64,000 nucleotides of DNA from Triticum aestivum (taxonomy: Eukaryota > Streptophyta > Magnoliopsida > Poales > Poaceae): assembly GCF_018294505.1 (NCBI RefSeq), contig NC_057812.1, forward strand, positions 64,374,494 to 64,438,493. The letters are read 5' to 3'. Below, one piece after another: positions 24,491 to 34,748 of the stretch (positions are counted from its first letter, which is position 1; the number at the start of each line of letters is the position of its first letter). The notes under the pieces are model-generated. The model saw only the letters and a program-made list of their open reading frames with translations, did no database searches and was not told the origin of the DNA. The translations under genes were made by a program, and so were the position numbers.

Positions 24491-27400
24491 TGTCGGGACC
24501 CCGATTCTAAGTCACAACGATCTAGCATGTAACACCTCATATCACTTTGCGGCCTCACGCACGGTATTCCCACGGGTGTCGCCTTACCATGGCCCGGAAC
24601 CATTTGCGCCTTTTGGCTCACGTATATGATAGTATCGCTAGCATCCATATGACAGAGAACCCGGGCCGACATGACTAGTCGTGAACCCAAAGTGGCAATA
24701 ACATACGGGGATAGGCATACATGAATCAACATCGAGCATGTCGGTCAGCAGCGTGCGAATCCGGGCTGTAGCACTGGGCTAACAAGACTCCGGTGAACCG
24801 GGCTGTAGCAGGCTAGGCAGGACTCCGGATGTCACCGCGTGACATTTCCCTGAATGGACAGACATAGGAACGAAGTGAATCACATGCCGGCCAGTCTAAG
24901 TGTTCCGGAGTAGTAGTGCTGGGCTAGCAGGACTCTGGTGAACCGAGCTGTAGCAGACTACCATGGCTCAGTGGAAGCACTAGACTACATTTCCCCGTAA
25001 GAGAGGCTACCAAGGATAAACAACTAGGTTGTCGGATCCCACACATAGTAATACACGTCACATGTACGCATAACATGCAAGTATGTGTTGTACAACATGG
25101 CATCACAACATAACTCAAACTCCTATAGATAAAGGCCCAAAAGAGCCACATAGCATTAAATACAAACAGGGGTCACATGACCCATCATTCAGAGCATACA
25201 AGCAACGGAAGCATTACATGTCTGAGTACAGACAACTACAAAAGAAAAAGGCTGAGAAGCCTGACTATCTACAAGTCCCTCCCAAGGGTAGAAGATCGTA
25301 GCTAAGGTAACAAGCTACTCGTCGAAGTCCAAGTGGTACTACTAGTGAGACAAATGTCTCACCTGCAAAACATAAATAAAGCAAACGTGAGTACAAAGGT
25401 ACTCAGCAAGATTTACATCAGATCCTATCATACATGCATTTGTATCAAGAAGGTAATGTGGGTTTTAGTTGCAGCAAGCCAGCTTTGACTCAGTGGCTAT
25501 CTTGTTCTACGACAACGAGAAACTTCTTTGAGGTGAGACAGCGCACACGAGTCCACTAATCACCACATCAATACACTACTATGGATTCATCCCCGTCTCT
25601 CCACGAGAAGGCCATCCATAGCACTCACACTTGTCTTGAGCATTTTAGAGTGTCCACTTCATGTTGTCTATGTACCATGTAAGCATCCAAGAAGTCCATA
25701 ACCGAGGACACGGCTATTCGAATAGATCATGATAACCCTGAAGGGGTGTACTTCTTCACACACACGCTCTCACCACTTATCATTGTATACATGTCATGTA
25801 TCTCGACAACCTTCAAGCAGAAGCCTGGTGAGGGTGTCGCCCACAACCTGACTAACCACTCAAGACTCTAGTCCAGGTTTATCGCCTATTCGGGTTCCAT
25901 CCGCAAGGAGATCCGGCCGGGGTTTCGCTCACGGCCCCAAACGATGTGTACAGGGTTCCCGAGCACACCATCCGGTTGCCACTCGGTACACCGGGCCACG
26001 TGTGCCTAGTCTGTCCCAAGTCCACCCTGCCGGGTGCCACTCGGTAGAAAAATATGACTACCTATAAACACCAGAAACTATTTGCAACTCCTGGATAGAG
26101 ATCAAGTTGGCTAATAAGTCGAGAGGGGTCAAGTTACCGGAACCCAATGTGTGGTAGTAGCTAGTCCTTGGACAACATACACAAAAATCATTTCTTAGGG
26201 ATGGTTCCAGTGAGACAACCCACCATGTACTCCTACATGGCCTCTCACCACTACATTTACCAAATCGTGTTCACACACTTAAGTCTCAACATCAGAATAT
26301 AGCACTGTACTCCAATTCATTTCCAATGAATCAGACCTGACATACTCTAAGCAATAGCAGGCAAAGCATGGTAGGAACACAACATGGCTCAATCAACTCC
26401 TACACGTGCTAGTGGGTTTTAACTATTTACTATGGCAATGACAGGTCATGCAGATGAATGGGTTCAACTACCACAGCTAAAAGTAGCAGTTGAATTGTTG
26501 TTGTCCTAATGCAATAAATGAGAGGAGGAGCGAGAGAGTAGGATTGTATCAGAATGAACAAGGGGGGTTGCTTGCCTGGTAGATCAAGAGGGGGTCACTG
26601 CTCCTCAGACAGGTACTCTCGAGCACTCTCCAGAGCGGGACCTGTCGAGAGGGAACGGTGTCGGAAATCAATACACAAGCATATGCAATAATATGATGCA
26701 TGAACATGACATGAGGATGTGATGTTGTTTGAGTTAATGCAACTAGCATTTATTTGCATGAAGTCCATTTGAAACAAAGTTTCAAATGCAACTCCAAAAT
26801 AAACCTTTATAAGTGCCATTCATGTGTTTCCTCATATACAGCCTGTAAATGTTGGTTTGTCATGCACGAAAATGGTACAGATGGATAGTTTGAATTTTTC
26901 TGATGATTTTTTATATATAAATTATTTCAATCTTAGCTACGGTTGAATTTATATGAATTTTTGAAGTTTTGAATATATTCTGGAATTTCCTGATTTATTT
27001 TATAACCAGAAAATGATATATTGTGTCAGCACTGCCTCATGCTTGCGTCAGCAAGTCAACAGCGCTGACTGGGTCAAACCTGACGTGTGGGGTCCACACG
27101 TCAGTTTCATAGGTTAATTAATAGAGGGGGTTATTTCTAATCTAATTAACAGATTAGGGCTTCGGGGCCCACTGTAAGTGTCCTAGAGGGGGGTTAATTT
27201 GCGGGGTTGACCCAGTTTTGACCGGCGATTAGTTGCCAGCGAGGGCGAATGCGGCGGAGGGGCTCGGGATGGCCGTTCCGGCGACCAAATGGACGGCGGA
27301 GACCACAGAGGCGAAGCACTCGCTCGTCCGCACTGATCGGAGCAAGTGGGAGAGGCGGGGGCGGCCGGAGCTTGCCGGAGCGAAGCTCGGGGCGGCAGCC

Positions 27401-28620
27401 GGAGTTCGGCTTCAAGCGGGAGCTGGCTGCGGGGCATGGGGAAGCCACCCGAGGGGCTGAGCGGCACCCTCGTGCCACCAGTAGCGCGATGGGGTGCTCG
27501 GTTTGGGCGAAGGCGGGCCGAGACGACGACGGCGACATGGACGGCTGCGAAGCGCTACGGCCATGGCGGGGGAACGATGCTACGACACGTGAGCGACTAA
27601 GCGGAGAGGGGGGAACGGTGCCGGGGCTCACCGTGGATCCGGTGGAGGCGTCAGAGAGCTCGGGGGAGGTCCAACGGCGACGAATTTTGACGGCGGTGAT
27701 CTGCGGCATCGACGAGGAAGACGATGTCGAGGGCAGCTCTGCAGGGCGTCCCAGCTTGCGTGAGTCATCGAAGAGGTCGAGGGGGACAGCGCGGAGCTAA
27801 TGGGCTTGTCGGAGAGGCGAGGCAGTGACGGTGGCCGCGGCAATGACGAACAGCGGTGATGAACGCGCTCGGTCGCTGGGAGAGGGAGAGATCCAGGGGA
27901 AGAGGGGAGACCACGGCAGAGCGAGAGAGAGGTGTGGGGCGGTGCGTGGCGTCATGCGAGGCATCCAAGCGACGGGGGGGGGGGGGGGGGAAGACGGCAG
28001 GCAGGAGGTGTGGCGCCCATGCGCGTGGGCGGCGAGCGCGTGCCTCTCGTCCTCCTAGCGCCAGGAGGATGACAACTGGCACTGCCAGTCGGCTGGGCCG
28101 GCCTGTTGGGCCACTGGGCCAGACCAGGCGGCACAGTGACGGGCTGCACAGGGAGATAAGTGCAGGTAAGCGTTTTTCCACTTTTGTTTTCTTTTCTATT
28201 TTTTGACATTTGTTTCTGCTTTTAAAATAATATTAAACTAATTTATTTCCTTATGCCAATTTTTGTAGGAGCTAATGGTATTATTCCAGAGCTCCACAAC
28301 AACTAGCATAATTTTTGGACATATATTATTTATATAACATATATATATCCAAGGCAAATAATTATGCATTATTTCCAAATGGCCAAAATAAATATTTATG
28401 CGCTCCTGAAAATATTTGTTAGAATTTTACCTCTGAGCAATGATTTCAGAGAGCAACATGAACATTTTCTTGGACCCTTTTGGAGCAATTTTTATCTGGG
28501 TTATTTCCAGAAATAATTTCTGAGGGTTTCACAAATCCCCAATTCAAATTTAAAAGAAATATAAACATGATGCACACATGACCAGCTAGTCCAGGTCATA
28601 CCAGAACTAGGAATGTGACA
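24491..28620 (-). repeat. 3' LTR of chromovirus Y
   Basis: It has perfect 4-base inverted ends (TGTC...GACA), 4130 bases long, with a PPT immediately to its right. It aligns along most of its length with 42257-45605 and, in opposite orientation, with the solo LTR W. It holds a GC-rich block (27200-28160) and a run of 17 G (27974-27990). ORFs in the GC-rich block are not supported as genes. Confidence 0.9.
27974..27990. repeat. G17 homopolymer
   Basis: Seventeen consecutive G inside the GC-rich block of the Y 3' LTR. The 5' LTR of Y is truncated before this point, so the run cannot be compared. Length may be unreliable in an assembly. Confidence 0.9.
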
Positions 28621-29517
28621 ACTCGCCCCCACTTGAAAGAATCTCATCCCGAGATTTAGGGGTCGACGGAAAGAAGGTGGGGTACTCCAGTCGAAGACGA
28701 TCTTCTCGCTCCCAGGTAGCTTCTCTCTCCGAATGATGAGACCACTGAACTTTGAGAAACTTGATGTTCTGATGTCGAGTAACACGCTCTGCTTGATCAA
28801 GAATGCGAACAGGGTACTCTCGATATGTGAGGTTATCTTGGAGATCAAGCGTTTCATGGTCCACTCCGCGGATGGGATCCGAGAGACGTGGAAGACATCA
28901 TGTACCCGAGAAAGATGTGGGGTTAGTTCCAACTGGTAGGCAACCTCTTCTCGTTTAGCAAGAATGACAAAGGGACCAATATAACGAGGAGCCAACTTTC
29001 CCTTGATACCGAATCGATGGGTACCCTTGAAAGGGGTAACCTGAAGGTAGGCTTTGTCGCCAACCTCATAAGCCACTTCCTTATGACTACGGTCATACTG
29101 GCTCTTTTGACGAGATTGGGCTGTTTTCAAATTCTCATGAATGATGCGAACTTGTTCTTCTGCCTCCTGGATCATATCCGGTCCAAAGAATTTTTCACTG
29201 GTTTCTGACTAGTTCAAAGGTGTTCGATATCTTCGTCCATACAGAACCTCAGAAGGAGCTTTCTTGAGGCTGGATTGGTAGCTATTGTTATAAGAAAACT
29301 CGGCGAAGGGAAGACACTTCTCCCAATCCATACCGAATGAGATAACACAAGCTGTAAGCATGTCTTCAAGAATTTGGTTGACCCTTTCCACCCGACCACT
29401 TGATTGAGGGTGGAAAGCGGTACTGAAGGAGAGATCGGTGCCCATGGCAGTTTGGAAACTCTCCCAGAAATGAGAAGTGAAGAGACAACCACGGTCTGAA
29501 TTGATCTCTAGTGGAAC
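28607..29517 (-). pseudogene. Y integrase C-terminal half and chromodomain
   Basis: From 29517 leftward the frame encodes the integrase core (INSDRG, FSTAFHPQSSGRVERVNQ), interrupted at 29209-29217 by a stop and frame change. It continues through the GPY-type C-terminal region (YEVGDKAYLQ, GPFVILAKREEVAYQLEL, LSRVHDVFHVSRI) and ends in a chromodomain at about 28864-28607 (PVRILDQAERVTRHQNIKFL, VQWSHHSEREATWERED). Chromodomains of this class are thought to steer insertion to modified heterochromatin. The chromodomain lies in a different frame from the C-terminal region, so at least one frameshift separates them. The first half of the gene lies to the right of Fatima#3. Confidence 0.85.
28621..28633 (-). 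promoter_or_regulatory. Polypurine tract of Y
   Basis: The minus strand reads AGTGGGGGCGAGT directly upstream of the 3' LTR (TGTCACATTCC). It confirms minus orientation. Confidence 0.85.
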
Positions 29518-29522
29518 ACCAT

Positions 29523-30002
29523 TGTCGGTGTCAAAACCGGCGGATCTCGGGTAGGGGGTCCCGAACTGTGCGTCTAGGCCGGATGGTAACAGGAGACTGG
29601 GGACACTTTGTTTTACCCAGGTTCGGGCCCTCTTGATGGAGGTAAAACCCTACTCCTTCTTGATTAATATTGAAGATATGGGTAGTACAAGAGTAGATCT
29701 ACCACGAGATCGAGGAGGCTAAACCCTAGAAGCTAGCCTATGGTATGATTGTGTATGGAGTTGATCCTCTACTGGCTACAACCCTCCGGTTTATATAGAC
29801 ACTGGATAGGGTTAGGGTTACACAGAGTCGGTTACAATGGTAGGAGATCTTGAATATCACATCACCAAGCTTGCCTTCCACGCCAAGGAAAGTCCCATCC
29901 AGACACGGGACGAAGTCTTCAATCTTATATCTTCATAGTCCAGGAGTCCGGCTGAAGGTATAGTCCGGCTATCCGAACAAACCCTAATCTAGGACTCCCT
30001 CA
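29523..30002 (-). repeat. 3' LTR of Fatima#3
   Basis: On plus it starts TGTCGGTGTC and ends ACTCCCTCA. The minus-strand PPT-like stretch ttcaggggctac lies at 30003-30014, the same as in Fatima#2. Confidence 0.9.
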
Positions 30003-30440
30003 GTAGCCCCTGAACCAGGCTTCAATGACGACGAGTCCGGCGCGCAAATTGTCTTCGGCATTGCAAGGCCGGTTCCTCCTCCAAGTCCTTCATAGAAGAT
30101 TGTAATCACCAAGAGTAGTGTCCGGCTCTGTAAAATAAGTTTCCACATATTGCTATAGAGAGAATAATATTAACACAAATCAAAATCTGCTAACGTATTC
30201 TGCAGTACACCATCACAGTACAGCCAAGTCCTCTACTCAAATCGTTTTTACTTCCCCAACTCAGCATGTTTTGCGAGGTGGTTTCCTTGGCACGCCTTGT
30301 CAAAGCAGAGATCGTGTGCCCTTTTTACGGGATTCTCATTAATACGGATGTGGGTAACCCAATCGTGCCCGTTAGCATGTTTTCTCGATTAAAGGCGAGT
30401 CCCAAACGGTTATGGGGAGGGCTCTTGGTATTCAACCTCT

Positions 30441-30447
30441 TATAAAG
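30441..30447 (+). promoter_or_regulatory. TATA box of the Fatima#3 antisense gene
   Basis: TATAAAG within cttataaagagaccaagg lies 110 bases upstream of the antisense ATG at 30551. The equivalent place in Fatima#2 has cttataaagggacaagg, 120 bases upstream of its ATG. Conservation between two copies of different age supports a real antisense promoter inside the element. Confidence 0.6.
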
Positions 30448-30550
30448 AGACCAAGGCCTTACTCCTTTTTCCAACCTCAAACGAGTTCGCCCGTCGCCTC
30501 GAGTTCCAACACCCTAGGCTTCAGATTCCAGGCGCTTCGGACCTTCGACA

Positions 30551-33490
30551 ATGTCCAGTTCCGACCTTCAAGGCCGATGGATGCCCTCCTCCGTCACGGA
30601 GGAGGATGTGCTAAAGTTGAGAGAGGCTAAGTTCCTGACCGCCGAAATTCCGCATAGGTTGCCTGCTCAAGGGAAAGCTATTCCCAATCCCCAGCCCGGT
30701 GAGAGCATAGTGTTCATGTCTCACTTCCTTCGGGGGTTAGGCTTCCCGATGGATCCCTTCGTGAGGGGGCTACTATTCTATTACGGTCTGGAATTTCATG
30801 ACTTAGCTCCGGAGTCCATCCTCCAAATTTCCTCATTCATCGCTGTGTGCGAAGCGTTCCTCCACGTTACTCCTCACTTCGTTTTATGGCTCAAGATTTT
30901 TGGAGTGGAGCTGAAGATGATCGAGGGACGACACGCAGAGTGCGGAGGTGTCGTCATAAGTATGAATGATGATGCTCCATGGCCCGAGGGCTTCTTTCAA
31001 GAGGAGCTCGACTTGTGGCAACGAGAATGGTTCTATATCACCGCTCCCAGGAGCGCCAAGTGGGCGGTGCCTCCTGCCTTTCACTCAGGTCCCCCATCAC
31101 GGCTAGCATCATGGGTCAACAAAGGATTGGATTGGGGTTTGCCCAAAGACGTGCCCCTGTTACAGGGCCGAATTAAAGATCTCTTGGAAGGATACCTCAG
31201 TTTGGTCAAGGTGATGCAGGTCATGCTGATTCGCCGAATATTTCCCGGCAAACGTCGCCCCCTTCGCCTGTGGGAGTTTAATCCAGAGGGGCCGCGAGCT
31301 CTCCAAAATTTTATGGGCGCAACGCCCGCGGAGATGTATAAACTGTTCTTCGGATCACAAGAGATGTGCCCGGATTCAACCGAGGACGCAGGCTTAAGCT
31401 GCAATTGCCCGAATACTCAAGTAAGCAACCTTGTGCCCGGACCTTCTATCCGTATAATCGTCATAAACTTGCCCCTAAAAGAGCCATCTTTTTGAACAGG
31501 AGTGGACAGCGAAGGCGAAGTTGATCAGGTGTCCGGCTCCCCTTCCTGAAACCAGGCCGGATCCTGTGCTAGTCAGGATGCTGGAGATAATGCCTTTGGA
31601 GAGGGAGGACAAGGAAGTTACGGCCTCCTCGAAGGAGGCTACTCCGAAGGGAGGAACCGACAATTCCTCTCCTAAAGGGAAGAAGAGACCCGCTTCTGAC
31701 GACCCAGAAACCATGGCCTCAAAATGGGGGAGAAAATTCTCGTCAGAGGGTCCGACGCCAGGAAGTTCCTTGGCCGGACTACGCCCTCAAGGGGATCAAC
31801 CCTCAAGCGAGCCGTAAGTGGAGAAAAGATTTTCCTTTTGAGGGATGAGAGAAATCCATGATTTTGCATCTGAGAAGATTTAGCCGAAATTTTACCTTGT
31901 AGCTCGGACCTCAGCCCCTCACAGCAGAGCTCGTCTTTGGGGGATCTTCTTCCGGAGATGATGGAGGGCGCAACACCTCCCCCTGCCGTGCCACCCAGCG
32001 AGGCGGGCGACCCTGAGGTGTCGTCGCGGAGGGTTTCTCCGAATCCGGCAGGGATGGGAGGTGGCAGTGCGGGCCCCTGAAGTCCTCCGTGTTCGGTCTT
32101 CGAAAGAGGCCATAGGACAAGTTCGGCACCGTCTGGTGCTCGGCCAGAAGAACTAAAGATTCTGTTGGGGCGAGCTTCTATCTCAGAAGAGCACCGTGCC
32201 TTGATGGGCACGGTGATTGAAAGGATTTCATCCGCACAAAGCGGATTGCAAGAGGCCGTCAAAAGTTTACTAACGGGTTTTGAGGTACGTTAGATAATGT
32301 ACACTTTTGTCAGTTGCGCATAAATAAGATGCGCCCTGTGTAGATAGTAGCCCCTGAGACTCTGCGTGTTGTCAAGAAATTACGGCACGTAGAGGATCAA
32401 AATCCCAGGTCTCAGATGTCGCCTTTGAATGTAGGTGGCTAGGTGTCCGGAATCAAACCGGACTAATGATTTGGCCGAACTAAAGCGGCAACTGGACGTG
32501 GCAGATGCCGACATCGCGCTTGTCAACAAGCGGCTTGATGAGGTTCAAGGTATGTAATTCTTCGAGCGGCATCAGGTAAGAGGAGCTTCATGCCAGTGTC
32601 TTACAATGTGTGTGCTTGATGCAGATGGTACTGCCGCCGTGGAGAATCTTAGGGCAGAACTTGCCCGAGCTAAGGAGCAAGCCAGAAAAAGTGATGCGGC
32701 TGCCAAGAAGGCCCTTGAAGAGCTGAGAGCCGAACAGGCTGCTCGCTGCCGAAGCAAAGAGGAGATGGCCGAGATGGCCGAGAAGTTAAAGAGCGCTGCA
32801 GACCGTTGCGAACTTCTTGAGAAAGAAGACCGGGCGAGACAAACGGATTTAGAAAAGGCCGTTGCCGATGCCAAGGACGCTCGCTCTGCGATGAGAGCTG
32901 CGAAAGAGGAGCTGCGTCAGGCCGAACAGATTGCGGCTGGAAAGCCCTTTATGCTGCGGAGGAAGTTTTGTGATCCGAAGTTTGCTCCGTTGGACCGGAT
33001 GTGGAGTGTGAAGGACACCTATCTGGACTTGGCAACGAGTGCCGCTAATGCGACCGAACACTTTCGATGTCAGAAAGATTGCGAAGTGGAAGAGCTTTTC
33101 TGGTCGCAGTTTCATAATCCAGAGCGTCCACTGGCAGTGGACGATCGTTTGGCTCAGTGGGCCGAACTGAATAGGTTGTCCGGAATCGCCATGAAGTACG
33201 TCATGGATCATCTGTGGCTGAGGAGATCGGAGCCGAAGAGTTATTTCGGCTTGGTGCAGCAATTTCTTGACGCGGTGCCGCGTATAGATGCAATTAAGAG
33301 GTCAGCATGCATAGAGGGCGCTAGGATGGCTCTAGCCCGTGTTAAGACATACTGGGCAGAGATGGAGACCACCATTGTTGCGTCCCGAGATTCGGACCAA
33401 AGCCGAGTACCTTCCGAGCACTATTTTCAGGAAGTTCTTGAAGGCGCTCATGTAATAGAGACGCAGTGCCTGAAAGATGCTATGTTATGA
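30551..33490 (+). pseudogene. Fatima#3 antisense gene (Transposase_28-like, coiled-coil), multi-exon
   Basis: Function unknown. The predicted exons have splice consensus ends: 30551-31420, 31500-31813, 31903 to about 32285, about 32435-32549, 32625-33490. Reading phases match at the 1/2, 2/3 and 4/5 joins. The N-terminal 290 residues (VTEEDVLKLREAKFL, HFLRGLGFPMDPFVRGLLF, FFQEELDLWQREWFYI) resemble the Pfam family called putative gypsy-type transposon (Transposase_28), recalled from memory. Then come an acidic low-complexity part, a long coiled-coil (about 32640-32940) and a conserved C-terminal helix-rich domain (IKRSACIEGARMALARVKTYW). Exon 3 has a stop near 32078, so the copy is probably dead. 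It is antisense to the element and lies between its protease gene and 3' LTR. Confidence 0.7.
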
Positions 33491-34748
33491 TAGCATATGT
33501 AATTAATATTTTGATAAAGTGTAGTGGCTGATTTTATACTTGTGCCTCCAAGTATTGTAAACACCTTCTAATCGCCCGTTTTAAGATATATATATATATG
33601 TCTATATGTATAGAATCTGAAAGATGGCAGTCGTTGGCTTCAGCCCCCACGCACATAGTGCGGGGGTGCTCACGGAAGACGCATTCTCACACTTAACCCA
33701 ACATCTTGGTCCTACAAAGGAGGTGATAGCACAGCGGGCCAGGCAACCGGACTATAATGCTTTAACACTTTCACTTAGCCATAGGAGTTTGAAAATGAGA
33801 CTCTTTAGGTAGCTCCTTGGTGGCCACTGCGCTCGTCCGAATTCGGGGTGCGTATGTGCCTGACCGTGAAGCGGTCCTTCGTCAAGGCGAAGGAATCTGA
33901 TAGATTCCGATCGGTCATCGAGTGGCTGATCAATCTCACGCTACATCATGACAGTCAGTTTTTGGCTTTCTATACTGAGGTGCTCGCCCTGGCCAAACCG
34001 GGGGCACAATCGCAGTAGTTCTCCCGGTGCTATGTTAGCCGATAGAGCGGAACGTAAGGTAGCCGAACTCAGGAGCCAGGCAACCCAACATTTGACCAAA
34101 GACATGATTCGGAGCTGATGCTTATAATGCCAAAACTCGCGACGCCGAACATTCCCTAAGGTGTTCGGTCTTTATGAGTGCGGGCCAAACAGCACTCTTT
34201 ATTAAAAAAGCCCCTAGTGTCCAGGTACGTGCAAAAATTCTAACGTGGCCACATGCCAAGACGCCAGCCTCCTCCTTGGTTATATTAGGAAGAAAAACCA
34301 GGGGATGTATAGCAACAAGAGACAGTAAAAAAAGGTTTACGCAGGGTCTTAATCTAAAAAGAATCCTTTAGGACGGGTCCCTACTGCACGTCTGCGCCTG
34401 TGTCTCTGTTGTGCCGTACCCTGGACGGGCGCCGCACGACCTTCATCTGTAAAAGAGAGGAACTGAGCTGAAAAACAGGTCATGCTAGAAAAAAAATTTA
34501 AAATAAGCAAAGTATAAGGTAAGATATGTAAGTTTGAGCTTTATTGTCTCTTATTTGTGTATGCGTGGAGCCCCTTGTGCGGGGGTATATGGCTTGTAGG
34601 CCTGCATCAATGATGATTTTGCACCGAACTCGTCTATCCGCGTTCGTGGTCTTTAAATGACCTATTTTGAAGTTTTTTGGCCGGTGAGGCCATTTTGCGG
34701 TGGGGTTGTGAAAGCTGCCGCACTATCCTCTGCTTGGGGAGGCGCACT
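33491..34748. other. Non-coding spacer between convergent Fatima#3 genes
   Basis: It separates the 3' ends of the antisense gene and gag-protease. It contains a short TA run near 33585-33600 and no supported ORF. It shares motifs with the matching spacer of Fatima#2 (21663-22799). Confidence 0.6.

Noticed and set aside
27194..28209. ORFs of 138-183 codons in the Y LTR, with similar ones at 44921-45490 and 47671-48682
   Set aside because: They recur at the same place in LTRs of the same family, on both strands, without domains and with frame differences between copies. They are artefacts of the GC-rich LTR block.
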